From: Kitasatospora sp. NBC_01266
GTDB taxonomy: Bacteria > Actinomycetota > Actinomycetes > Streptomycetales > Streptomycetaceae
Length of the DNA stretch: 64,000 bases
Direction: 5' to 3'
Assembly: GCF_036242395.1 (NCBI RefSeq)
Contig: NZ_CP108458.1
Coordinates: forward strand, 4,650,001-4,714,000
Below, one piece after another: positions 8,357-16,439 of this stretch. Under the pieces are notes generated by a model. That model made no database searches. It worked only from the letters and a program-made list of their open reading frames with translations, and was not told the DNA's origin. The position numbers and the translations under genes are program-made. Position 1 is the stretch's first letter, and each line of letters starts with the position of its first letter.

Positions 8357-8428
8357 GCCTGCGCGGGATCCACCGGTTCTGGACGGATCATGACCTGACT
8401 GCCCCTCACTCCGCTGGAGACCCCGCAG

Positions 8429-8950
8429 GTGACCACCACCGAGCCCCACCCCCTGCCCGTCACCACCACCCCACCCGGCCCCCCACTCCCCCCGGGCATC
8501 CTGGCCGCCTGCGACGGCTCCGACGGCTCCCTCTGGGCCCTGCACCGCGCCATGTCCGAGGCCGAGCGCTACGCCCTGCCGCTCTACGTCCTCGGCGTGG
8601 TCAACCCGTCCCCCGGCGGCTACCCCCCGGGCATGGCCGAGCTGGTCCAGGAGAGCATCGAACGGTTGAGCAGCAGCATGGCCGACGGCCTGCGGCGCGC
8701 GGTCTCGACGGTGGAGCGGGCCCGGCGCGCGCCGTTCGCCGGCGAGCGCCTGTCGCTGCACGTGGCGCTCGGGCAGGTGGTGGAGGTGCTCCTGGCGGCG
8801 ACGGTGGGGCAGCACACCCTGGTGATCGGTACCCGGGGGAACGGGGGCTTCTCGCGGCTGCTGCTGGGGTCGGTGAGCACGGCGGCGGTGCACCACGCGG
8901 CGTGCCCGGTGCTGGTGGTGCCGGCGCCGGTGGCGGGAGCGGGGGGATGA
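8429..8950 (+). CDS. Universal stress protein, UspA family, ATP-binding type
   Basis: 173 residues from GTG 8429, with TGGAGA eight bases upstream. After a Pro/Thr-rich head of ~25 residues comes the Usp fold: GILAACDGSDGSLWALHRA at the first strand and, near the end, GTRGNGGFSRLLLGSVS, which matches the G-2x-G-9x-G-(S/T) ATP-binding motif of the UspA-ATP subclass. It probably acts as a cytoplasmic nucleotide-dependent stress regulator. It follows the synthetase-like gene after 72 bases on the same strand and converges with the immunity-like gene. Confidence 0.88.
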   Translation: MTTTEPHPLPVTTTPPGPPLPPGILAACDGSDGSLWALHRAMSEAERYALPLYVLGVVNPSPGGYPPGMAELVQESIERLSSSMADGLRRAVSTVERARRAPFAGERLSLHVALGQVVEVLLAATVGQHTLVIGTRGNGGFSRLLLGSVSTAAVHHAACPVLVVPAPVAGAGG

Positions 8951-8984
8951 GGGGGCGGCGGAGTGACGCCTCGTCTCCTGGCTG

Positions 8985-9473
8985 TCAGAAGATATCGATG
9001 CTCACGATGTCGCCCCCGCCCGGCCAGTCGCCGCGGCTGCCGCCAGGAGACATCACCGTCACCGAGAATCGTGGATCCGAGGATCGGAAGGCGACAGTGT
9101 CCCCTTGTGCAACAATTTTCATGTCCGCCAGACGGTAGTGTTCGGAAAGGATTTTCTGGACACTTCCCCAGGTTGTGTATCTGGCGAGCGCGATATTGTG
9201 GGCAGCTCTCCACTCATCGATCAGATCCTGCTGCTGCGCCAGCCGGTGGACCTCGATCAGGATGCTGTTGCAGGCCCAGTCTGGGTGACTGCCAAAGGAC
9301 AGTTCAATCAATCCGTAGTCACGCCTGAGATAGCCGGTGCCCGTTTCGTCGACCTCCTCCGCGAACGGAATACGGAGAGCTTGGTCAACGTCGCGGAGGC
9401 TGCTGCCGAGTCGAATGCCGACGATGGTCCCGGTGGCAATCGCTTCTGCCAGAAAGCTTTCCGTATCCATCAT
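8985..9473 (-). CDS. Immunity-like protein of unknown family
   Basis: 162 residues, acidic, with no signal peptide or membrane segment. Visible blocks are TIVGIRLGSSLRDVDQAL and YLRRDYGLIELSFG. Base composition is clearly lower in GC than the surroundings, like the toxin tip and the next gene. Its place downstream of the Rhs toxin on the same strand makes an immunity protein the best guess, possibly for an earlier toxin tip. A short in-frame peptide (MQDLFDAAMTLG, then stop) overlaps its start through an ATGATG, so translation may be coupled or the N-terminus frameshifted. I do not recognise the family. Confidence 0.6.
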   Translation of the reverse strand: MMDTESFLAEAIATGTIVGIRLGSSLRDVDQALRIPFAEEVDETGTGYLRRDYGLIELSFGSHPDWACNSILIEVHRLAQQQDLIDEWRAAHNIALARYTTWGSVQKILSEHYRLADMKIVAQGDTVAFRSSDPRFSVTVMSPGGSRGDWPGGGDIVSIDIF

Positions 9474-9553
9474 CCCAGGGTCATCGCGGCATCAAACAGA
9501 TCTTGCATCTATTGACCGTGGCTCTCGTTGTGGTCCCGGTTGTGCGCAAGCAT

Positions 9554-9876
9554 TTAATCACGTGCGGACGAGGCTTTAAGAATAAGGGCGACTTGGCGGA
9601 CTAATTCGATGAGGTCCGCTTCCGACGGATCCGACCTCTCTCAGGGCAGGATCTATCGGGTATTCCTCCAGTGCATAGAAAATATCGTCCAGGCCACGCG
9701 CCAGTTGCCCGTGGGTTCGCTCATCCCTTCACGAAAAGACCTCCTGGGATGTCCCCTGCAAGAAGCGCCCGCATGAGGTCAGGCTGTTTGGCGGTGAACG
9801 ACCCCGGCGGGACAGCTGCCGGTGATGCCATGGAACGGGTTGCCGGACCGAGCTCGGTGGGATCGTCCAATGGCAT
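9554..9876 (-). pseudogene. Broken gene, probably a former immunity or accessory gene
   Basis: A frame starts at ATG 9876 with CGGAGA upstream (MPLDDPTELGPATRS...) and stops at 9721 after 51 residues. Protein-like sequence continues in a second frame (ERTHGQLARGLDDIFYALEE), then in a third (RSDPSEADLIELVRQVALIL...) to a TAA at 9554. Each join needs one base gained or lost. The pieces read as ordinary globular protein although no single frame is open. The alternative is that only the 51-residue protein is real. Sequencing error cannot be excluded from this sequence alone. Confidence 0.42.
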
Positions 9877-9906
9877 CGGTGTCTCCGGTTCCGGGAGAAT
9901 GTGGCA

Positions 9907-10356
9907 TCAAGTGGATGTTCGAACGGTGTTGAATCGGATGATCGGACCGTCTTCGGTCTCTGCTACGGATAGCGCAAATTCGATTTCAGGGAATCTCTCG
10001 CCCAGTCGCGTGCGCCAGCATTGTGCAATGGAGTCGGCAATCGAGCGAGCTGCCAGCAGGTCCTCGGCGGATCCACGGTACCCAATGAGCTGCCATAGCC
10101 TCAGTTGATTCAGAGTGGCCTCGATCCGAGTGCGATCACCGGACAGTGTCTTCCACCAGAGGTCAAAGTTTTGCTGTTCGAAGCAGCGATCCCAGATGAC
10201 ACAGCCTTCGACGAGAATGAAATCCGGGGTGAACACCTCCGAGATGGAGATCCAGTCGCCGAGGGTGAATTTTGTGGAGATAAAGTCGAATGAATCCAGG
10301 TCTCCGCCGGCTGAGTCGATCCAGGAGGATACTTCTGAATAGTCCCGGGCTTTCAA
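9907..10356 (-). CDS. Probable cognate immunity protein of the Rhs toxin
   Basis: 149 residues from TTG 10356. This start lies three bases after the toxin stop codon and has CTGGAG six bases upstream, inside the toxin's last codons, so translation is coupled. An ATG at 10413 would give 168 residues but overlaps the toxin and lacks a good binding site. The protein is acidic and soluble (DYSEVSSWIDSAGGDLDSFDF; VEGCVIWDRCFEQQNFDLWW), low in GC like the toxin tip. The family is not recognised. Position directly behind a polymorphic toxin is the main evidence for its role. Confidence 0.68.
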   Translation of the reverse strand: MKARDYSEVSSWIDSAGGDLDSFDFISTKFTLGDWISISEVFTPDFILVEGCVIWDRCFEQQNFDLWWKTLSGDRTRIEATLNQLRLWQLIGYRGSAEDLLAARSIADSIAQCWRTRLGERFPEIEFALSVAETEDGPIIRFNTVRTST

Positions 10357-10358
10357 TG

Positions 10359-13300
10359 TCAGCTCCAGTAAATTTCCTCGTCGGGCCTGATTGGGCGGGG
10401 CATCTTGTCCCATCTGGGGAACTCTTGCCCGGTCTTGGGGTTGCGATTTATGTGCATTTCTAGGGCATGTGGTGCAGGTATTCCTGCGTGCGGTGCAGAA
10501 GCCGGGTCTATGTCGACACGCTTGTACAGCCGTCCCAGGTCATCATAGACCGCATATGCGGTGACGGTACCATCAGTCTTCTGCCGGTAAACGATCTCGT
10601 TGGGGGTCCCAGTATTGTCGAACAATCCGCTGACTCGGCGCGCCTTGGAAAGGTCGACGCCCTTCGGGTCATACGGCGCCAACCCCAGCGGATCGCCCCA
10701 CGTATGCGGGTTCCCCACATACGCCACCGGATTCGGCGCCGCCCCCAGCCCCAGCGGGTCCGCGCTCAGGTACCGCGCCGTGGCCGGGTCGTAGTACCGG
10801 TGCACGTTGTAGTGCAGCCGGGTCTCGGCGTCGTAGTACTGGCCCGGGAAGCGCAGCGGGGTCGTGGTGGACGCGCTCTTCGGCTGGGTGGTGGTGCCCC
10901 AGAGGGTGGTGCGGGCTTGCCAGGCGGGGGAGCCGTCGGGGTTGAGGAGGTGGGTGGGGGTGCCGATGAGGTCGGTGAGGATGGTGAAGAAGCGGCGGTC
11001 GACCTCGGTGTCGGTGAGGTGCAGGTGCTCGGTCTGGGTGAGCGGGTGGAGGCCGTCGTGGTCCCAGGTGAGGGTGTAGGGGCCGGGGAGGGTGGGGCTG
11101 TGGGCGGTCTGTTCGGCGAGGGTGGGGCCGTCCCAGGTGAAGTGGGTCCACTCGGGGGCGTCGGCGCGCTGTTTGGCGATGCGGCGGCCGAACGGGTCGT
11201 AGCGGTAGTGCCATTGGGTGCCGTCGGGGGTGGTGACGGCGGTGAGGCGGTCTTCGGGGTCCCAGGTGTAGTGCCAGGTGTCGGTGCGGCCGGAGAGCAT
11301 GGTGTGGCGGCGGGTGGTGACCCGGCCCTGGGCGTCGTGGGTGTAGCGGAACCGGCCGGCGGTGGTGATCCGGGTGCCGGTGTAGCCGCGGGCGCCGAGG
11401 GCGCTGTCGTCGCGGGTGGGCCACTCGGCGTCGGTGAGGTTGCCGGCGTCGTCGTAGGCGTACCGCTCGCTCCAGTTGGCGGCGTGCACGGCGGTGACCC
11501 GGCCGGCGGGGTCGAGGTCGAAGCGGCGGGTGCCGGTCTGCCGGTCGTCGATGCCGGTGAGGTGGCCGTCGGCGCGGTAGCGGTAGTCGCGGTGCTGGAG
11601 GACGTCGGGCCCGGCCGTGACGCGCAGCGAGGCGCGGCGGCCGAGCGCGTCGTAGCCGCTGGTGAGGGTGACGGTGTCGGTGAGGTGGCGGGTGGTCTCC
11701 CGGCCGGCCGCGTCGCGGTCGAAGCTGACGGTGTGCCCGGCGGTGGTGAGGGCGAGTGGGTTGCCCCTCGCGTCGTGGGTCCAACTGCTCACCGTGCCCG
11801 ACGGGGTGGTGCGGGCGGTGCGGCGGCCCAGCGCGTCGTAGGTGCTGCTGAGGGTGCGGCCGTCGACGGTCTCGGTGAGCGGGCGGCCGAGCGGGTCGAG
11901 GGTGCGGGTGAGGGCGGCGTCGGGGCCGGTGGCGGCGATCAGGCGGCCGAGCGGGTCGTAGGCGTAGCTGGTGGCGGCGCCCGCGACGTCCTTGGTGGTG
12001 AGGTTGCCCAGCAGGTCGTAGCGGTAGCCGATGCGCTCGCCCAGGCCGTTGGTGCGGCTGGTGAGTTGGCCGGCGGCGTCGTGGGTGTAGCGCAGCGTGC
12101 GCCGGTCGAAGTCGGTCTCGGCGATCAGCCGCCCGGCCACGTCGTGCTGGTAGGACCAGGTCAGGCCCTGCGGGTTGGTGACCTCGACCAGGCGCAGCTC
12201 GGCGTCGTGGGTGAAGGTGTGGCGGGCGCCGTCGGGGGTGGTGCGGGCGGTGAGCAGGTCGAAGTCGGTGTACTCGAAGGTGCTGGTGGCGCCGAGTTGG
12301 TCGGTGTGGGTGAGGGTGTTGCCCTCGCCGTCGTAGGTCCAGCTCTCGGTGGCGCCGTCGGCGGTGGTGCGGGTGGTGAGCAGGCCTTCGGGGTTCCAGG
12401 ACAAATGAACAGCGTTGCCCAGCGGGTCGGTGACGGTGACGGGGCGGCCGAAGCCGTCGCGCTGGTAGCGGGTCCGGCCGCCGAGCGGGTCGGTGCTGAC
12501 CAGGACCAGGCCGGCCGCGTCGCACTGGACGGCGGTGGTGTGGCCGAGCGCGTCGGTGAGGGAGGCGAGGTGACCGGCGGCGTCGTAGCCGAAGTGGGTG
12601 GTGGCGCCGGCGGGGTCGGTGACCGAGGTGCGGTTGCCGCGCTCGTCGTAGGTCTGGCGCCAGGTCGAGCCGTCCGGATGGACCACGCTGACGGGCAGGT
12701 TGAGCGCGTTGTGGACGGCGGTGGACCGGACCTCGTCCGGGCGGATCACGGTCACGACGTTGCCCGCCGCGTCGTACTCGAAGGCGCTGGTACGCCCCAG
12801 CGGGTCGGTGACGGCGAGCAGGCGGTGGCAGGCGTCGCGGGTGTAGCGGGTGACTGCGCCGAGCGGGTCGGTGTGGGCGGTGATCTGGTGGCGCGCGTTG
12901 ACTTCGTAGCGGTTCACCGCGCCCAGCGAGTCGGTGGCGAGGGTGAGGCCGGGGCGGTACTCGTAGCGCCAGCGCAGGTGGCCGCCCGAGCCGCCCTGGG
13001 ATATGCAGCGGTCCTGGTCGTCGTAGCCGTACTCGTAGCGGGAGTCGTTGCGGTCGGTCCAGGCGGTCATCCGCCCGGCGGCGTCGTACTCGAAGCGCAG
13101 CGGCAGGCCTGAGGAGTTGACGACCGAAGTGAGGTGGCCGTCCGTGTAGCCGTAGCGGACCAGCTCCACCGCACCCACGCGCAGTGCGGTGATCCGGAAG
13201 TCGGCCACCTCGACTTCCAGGTGGTAACCGGCCGAGTGCCGGATGCCCATCGGGGTGCCGTCGTGGTCGTACTCGAAGACCAGCTGGTGGCCGACCCGGT

Positions 13301-14954
13301 CGGTGATCGAGTCCAGGGGGGCCAGCGCCGGGTGGTCCGGGTCGGGACGGAAGGCGCGGACCTGCCCGGCGACCGGGTCGGTGACGGTGTACCGGCCCTC
13401 GGCGTCCACGGCCAGCGGCCACCGCGCGCCCGTGCTCGGCAGGGTGGGCACGCCGGGCGCGGGGTGCGGGTAGGCGAGCGCGATGCCGTCGCCGCGCAGC
13501 AGGACCACGCCCTCGGCGTCGACCTCCAGGCGCTCGTCCAGCGTGCACGCCCAGGTCGGGCCCAGCCAGCGGCCCGCGCGGTAGTGCGAGTCGTGGGTGC
13601 GGGTGAAGAGCAGCGGCAGCACCCCGGCCAGCTGGGCGTCGGTCTGGGTGAGCGTCATGAAGCCGGTGGCCATGTCGATCGGGTCGCCCTCGCAGACCCG
13701 GTCGCCCGGGTCGCGCCCGTTGACGTCCGGGTCGGTGACCGCGTCACGGCCCGTCCCACCGCCCGCGTTCTCGGCGGCGTCCTTGGCCGCGTCCTTGGTG
13801 GCGTTGATGCCCACGGACTCGGCGGCCGTGGCGGCCTCGCCGCCGCCGCCGGTCGCGGCCCCGAAGGCGACGTTGGTGAGGAGGCTGCCGGCCGCCTCGA
13901 ACGGGTCCGAGCCCCAGCCCGAGCCGACCATCGACTTGACCACGTCGGTGGGGTGCAGGTCGGCGTGGACCAGGCCGACGGCGAGCTGGTTGACGTGGTC
14001 GAGGTAGGTGGCGGGGTGGGTGACGTTGTAGACGTCCATCGGGTTCAGGCCGCGCCCGAAGTCCACGATGCCCGCCGCGCCCTTGACGATCCCGCCGTAC
14101 AGGTGGACGCCGCCCGTCGCGCCGCCCTCGGCCAGGTCGACGGAGTCCAGCTTCATCCGGTCAGTGAAGCTCGGCTCCTGCGGCGCGGTTCCGGTCGCCG
14201 CCTTCAGCGCCTTCGCCGCGCTGTCGGCGGCGGCGTCCCGGCCCGAGCGGGCACCGCGCAGCAGGTCCTGGGCGTGGGTGAGCTGGGTGGCGCTGGGGTC
14301 CTGGAAGTCGCCGGGGTCGGTGGGCTTGGGGCCCGGGTTCGGGTTGGACTGGGCGGCGGCGTTCCACGTCTTGACGGCCTTGTTGTAGCTGTCGACGCTC
14401 GCGTTGTACGCGTCCTGGGCCTGCTGGTGGGCCTTCTTGGCGGCGTTGTACGCGTCGATGGCCTGCTTGGCCTGCCCCTGGGCCCAGGTGACGGTCTGTG
14501 CGAAGCCGTCCAGCGCACCGGCCGCGGCGGCGCACGCGTCGGCGGCCGTCAGCCACTGGGCGGGGTGCGGCTCGAACCGGGCCCGGAACGCGTCGGCGGC
14601 CTGGCCCTGCCAGTGCGAGGAGTCCATCGCCTGCAGACCGCCGCCGGTCTCCTCGAACGCGTCGTGGAAAGCGCGCAGCTTGCCGGCCGCGTCGCTCAGC
14701 GCCTTCGCGTCGCCGTGGACCAGGTCCTTGGGGTCGTCCGAGTCGCCCAGTTGCAGCTCGCCGACCTGCGCGCCGAGGTTGTCGGCGATCTGGTCGCCGA
14801 ACGTGTCCACGGAGTGCGCGGCGTCGTGCAGGCCGACGAAGTCCAGCAGGCCGCCCACCGCGTGGGCGTTCTGGTCGATGGCCTGGCCGATCTGCTTCTT
14901 GCCGTCCTTGTACAGCCCCTCCAGGCCGTCGCCGATCCCGTCGAGCAGTCCCAT
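10359..14954 (-). CDS. Polymorphic Rhs/YD-repeat toxin with an ESX-like N-terminus
   Basis: 1531 residues from ATG 14954, which overlaps the stop of the upstream gene (TGATG). The first ~200 residues are helical with a W-x-G-like SSHWQGQAADAFRARFE block, as in toxins exported by type VII secretion. A DPIDMATGF motif near residue 430 (DUF6531 type) opens the shell, followed by several dozen YD repeats (GYDAAGHLASL, YDPLGRL and similar). The Rhs core ends in YYDAETRLHYNVHRYYDP...YLSADPLGL and a second DPLGL, the known self-cleavage site. The last ~105 residues are the toxin tip; GIPAPHALEMH...NPKTGQEFPRWD resembles type 24 polymorphic toxins (predicted RNases), a weak recollection. GC drops abruptly at about 10,670-10,680, so the tip is a swapped module. 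Immunity gene follows at once. Confidence 0.9.
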   Translation of the reverse strand: MGLLDGIGDGLEGLYKDGKKQIGQAIDQNAHAVGGLLDFVGLHDAAHSVDTFGDQIADNLGAQVGELQLGDSDDPKDLVHGDAKALSDAAGKLRAFHDAFEETGGGLQAMDSSHWQGQAADAFRARFEPHPAQWLTAADACAAAAGALDGFAQTVTWAQGQAKQAIDAYNAAKKAHQQAQDAYNASVDSYNKAVKTWNAAAQSNPNPGPKPTDPGDFQDPSATQLTHAQDLLRGARSGRDAAADSAAKALKAATGTAPQEPSFTDRMKLDSVDLAEGGATGGVHLYGGIVKGAAGIVDFGRGLNPMDVYNVTHPATYLDHVNQLAVGLVHADLHPTDVVKSMVGSGWGSDPFEAAGSLLTNVAFGAATGGGGEAATAAESVGINATKDAAKDAAENAGGGTGRDAVTDPDVNGRDPGDRVCEGDPIDMATGFMTLTQTDAQLAGVLPLLFTRTHDSHYRAGRWLGPTWACTLDERLEVDAEGVVLLRGDGIALAYPHPAPGVPTLPSTGARWPLAVDAEGRYTVTDPVAGQVRAFRPDPDHPALAPLDSITDRVGHQLVFEYDHDGTPMGIRHSAGYHLEVEVADFRITALRVGAVELVRYGYTDGHLTSVVNSSGLPLRFEYDAAGRMTAWTDRNDSRYEYGYDDQDRCISQGGSGGHLRWRYEYRPGLTLATDSLGAVNRYEVNARHQITAHTDPLGAVTRYTRDACHRLLAVTDPLGRTSAFEYDAAGNVVTVIRPDEVRSTAVHNALNLPVSVVHPDGSTWRQTYDERGNRTSVTDPAGATTHFGYDAAGHLASLTDALGHTTAVQCDAAGLVLVSTDPLGGRTRYQRDGFGRPVTVTDPLGNAVHLSWNPEGLLTTRTTADGATESWTYDGEGNTLTHTDQLGATSTFEYTDFDLLTARTTPDGARHTFTHDAELRLVEVTNPQGLTWSYQHDVAGRLIAETDFDRRTLRYTHDAAGQLTSRTNGLGERIGYRYDLLGNLTTKDVAGAATSYAYDPLGRLIAATGPDAALTRTLDPLGRPLTETVDGRTLSSTYDALGRRTARTTPSGTVSSWTHDARGNPLALTTAGHTVSFDRDAAGRETTRHLTDTVTLTSGYDALGRRASLRVTAGPDVLQHRDYRYRADGHLTGIDDRQTGTRRFDLDPAGRVTAVHAANWSERYAYDDAGNLTDAEWPTRDDSALGARGYTGTRITTAGRFRYTHDAQGRVTTRRHTMLSGRTDTWHYTWDPEDRLTAVTTPDGTQWHYRYDPFGRRIAKQRADAPEWTHFTWDGPTLAEQTAHSPTLPGPYTLTWDHDGLHPLTQTEHLHLTDTEVDRRFFTILTDLIGTPTHLLNPDGSPAWQARTTLWGTTTQPKSASTTTPLRFPGQYYDAETRLHYNVHRYYDPATARYLSADPLGLGAAPNPVAYVGNPHTWGDPLGLAPYDPKGVDLSKARRVSGLFDNTGTPNEIVYRQKTDGTVTAYAVYDDLGRLYKRVDIDPASAPHAGIPAPHALEMHINRNPKTGQEFPRWDKMPRPIRPDEEIYWS

Positions 14955-15478
14955 CAGCCCTTGCCGCCCGCCTGCTGCTCGACGTCCTTGAACTCCGCCT
15001 GCCACGCCGCCGCCGAGTCGCCCGCCGCCTTGTCGAGCGAGGCCTTCGAGTAGTCGGCGCCGGTGACCTGGGTGTACGGGTTGTCGTCCCACGTCTGGTC
15101 CCAGGACTGGCCCTCGACCTGCTTGTCCGTCAGATCCGGGTTGCCGATCGCCGCGTTGACCGCGTCCTTGAGCGCGCCCGAGACGTACTGGTCCTGGTCG
15201 TGGTAGCGGCCCGCCGACAGTCCGAGGCGGTCGGCGATCTCGGTGCCGTCGTGCACCAGGGTGCGCACGCCCCAGCTCCACCGCTCGCAGAAGTCGTCCA
15301 GCGCGGACTGCAGACCGGGGTTGCCGACCTGCATCCCGGTCAGCGAGATGGCGGAGAAGCCGCGGCCGACCTCGGCGCCCTCGTCGATGCCGAGCTTCTT
15401 CAGCTCGGCGACGGCGTCGTTGATGCCCTTCGCGATGTCGGCCAGCGCGGCCGGGTCGACCTGGTAGGAGTCAGCCAC
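14954..15478 (-). CDS. Small ESX/WXG100-like helical protein
   Basis: 174 residues, mostly helical and soluble. It begins with a PALADIAKGINDAVAELKKLG helix and continues with a central FCERWSWGVRTLVHDG block and a C-terminal region ending AAWQAEFKDVEQQAGGKG. Length and pattern fit the actinobacterial ESX-target-like chaperone or partner proteins encoded just before large YD toxins. It overlaps the toxin start by one base and the previous gene by eight, so all are one translationally coupled operon. Export with or as a chaperone for the toxin is inferred, not shown. Confidence 0.72.
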   Translation of the reverse strand: MADSYQVDPAALADIAKGINDAVAELKKLGIDEGAEVGRGFSAISLTGMQVGNPGLQSALDDFCERWSWGVRTLVHDGTEIADRLGLSAGRYHDQDQYVSGALKDAVNAAIGNPDLTDKQVEGQSWDQTWDDNPYTQVTGADYSKASLDKAAGDSAAAWQAEFKDVEQQAGGKG

Positions 15479-15830
15479 GGTCCACCGCCACCGCCGGCGG
15501 GAGTGCGAACGGCACCGGGCCCGCCGCGTCCAGCGCCACGCCCGCCGGGACGCCGAGAGCCGGCACCGCGACGTCCAGCAGGCGGCGGCCGTAGACCGTC
15601 AGGTACTCAACCGGTGGCTCCAGGCCGCGCGCGGACGCGAACCGGGCGAGGGCGGATTCGTCGGTGAACGCGTACAACCAGCGCACGCCGCCGGAGTCCG
15701 CCGCCAGCGGCTTGCCGTTCTCGGTCGGCGCCAGCAGCAGCGCCTCGCGGAACGCCGCTATGAGGCCTGGGCCGTTCACCTGGCCCGCTTGCAGCGCCGC
15801 CAGACGCTCGGTCAGTTCCACCCCGGACAC
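15471..15830 (-). CDS. SseB-like N-terminal domain protein
   Basis: 119 residues. The pattern FREALLLAPTENGKPLAA ... WLYAFTDESALARFA ... EYLTVYGRRLLDVAVPAL ... GVALDAAGPVPFALPP is that of the SseB N-terminal domain (type III secretion system SseB family in databases), common in Streptomyces beside ESX and Rhs toxins. It is the first gene of the toxin operon, with an eight-base overlap to the next. Its biochemical role is unknown; an accessory or adaptor role for toxin delivery is inferred from position. Confidence 0.75.
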   Translation of the reverse strand: MSGVELTERLAALQAGQVNGPGLIAAFREALLLAPTENGKPLAADSGGVRWLYAFTDESALARFASARGLEPPVEYLTVYGRRLLDVAVPALGVPAGVALDAAGPVPFALPPAVAVDRG

Positions 15831-15889
15831 GAGCCCCCCGTGACGCTCGGCTATCAGTTCGATACGAACGACAGCCTAGCCGGGGTGGG

Positions 15890-16075
15890 TCAGTGGGGGG
15901 TGAACTCGCCGGTGCTGGTGGCGTGGACGAAGGCTTGCCAGGCGGTGGGAGGGAACGTGAGGAACGGGCCGTCGGGGTCCTTGGAGTCGCGGACCTGGCC
16001 GGGGGCGGCGTCGTTGACCTCGATGCAGGCGCCGCCGTCGGGGTTGCTGTGGGTGCTCTTACGCCAGGTGCTCAT
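15890..16075 (-). CDS. DUF397 protein, third of three tandem copies
   Basis: 61 residues, full length for DUF397: W-R-K-S-T-(H)-S near the start, G-ACIEV-N-DAAPGQVRDSKDPDG, then FPPTAWQAFVHATSTGEF. DUF397 proteins accompany XRE/DUF5753 regulators in streptomycetes, and pairs of this type (for example BldB-like or WblA-like families aside) behave as regulator-antagonist modules. ATG overlaps the stop of the copy before it as ATGA, so the three copies are translated in series. Confidence 0.88.
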   Translation of the reverse strand: MSTWRKSTHSNPDGGACIEVNDAAPGQVRDSKDPDGPFLTFPPTAWQAFVHATSTGEFTPH

Positions 16076-16254
16076 CGGGTGAACTCCCCTGTTGCGGTCG
16101 CAGTGATGAAGGCCTGCCAGGCGGTGGGAGGGAACGTGAGGGACGGGCCGTTGGGGTCCTTGGAGTCGCGGACCTGGCCGGGGGCGGCGTCGTTGACCTC
16201 GATGCATTCGCCGCCGTCACCGTTGCTGTAGGTGCTCTTACGCCAGGTGCTCAA
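16072..16254 (-). CDS. DUF397 protein, second tandem copy
   Basis: 60 residues from TTG 16254, which overlaps the stop of the preceding copy as TTGA. It differs from the third copy mainly in YSNGDGGECIEV and ITATATGEFTR. The core VNDAAPGQVRDSKDP is identical, indicating recent duplication. No ATG alternative exists in a sensible place. Confidence 0.85.
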   Translation of the reverse strand: MSTWRKSTYSNGDGGECIEVNDAAPGQVRDSKDPNGPSLTFPPTAWQAFITATATGEFTR

Positions 16255-16439
16255 TGGCTGAACTCCCCGGTCGCGGTGGCGTGGACGAAGGCCTGCCAGG
16301 CGGTGGGAGGGAACGCAAGGGACGGGCCGTTGGGGTCCTTGGAGTCGCGGACGCGACCGGGGGCGGCGTCGTCGACCTCGATGCAAGCGCCGCCGTCGTT
16401 GTTGCTGTAGCTACTCTTCCGCCACTGAGCGAGCTGCAT
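16251..16439 (-). CDS. DUF397 protein, first tandem copy
   Basis: 62 residues, start MQLAQWRKSSYSNNDGG, the copy nearest the regulator gene. It overlaps the 3' end of the XRE gene by 29 bases, so its translation is probably coupled to the regulator. It carries D for N and R for Q in the central DDAAPGRVRDSKD block, making it the most diverged of the three. Confidence 0.87.
   Translation of the reverse strand: MQLAQWRKSSYSNNDGGACIEVDDAAPGRVRDSKDPNGPSLAFPPTAWQAFVHATATGEFSH

Noticed and set aside
10467-13112. Plus-strand open frame of 881 codons
   Set aside because: Antisense to the YD repeats; its Val/Gly-rich repeats mirror the repeated toxin sequence.
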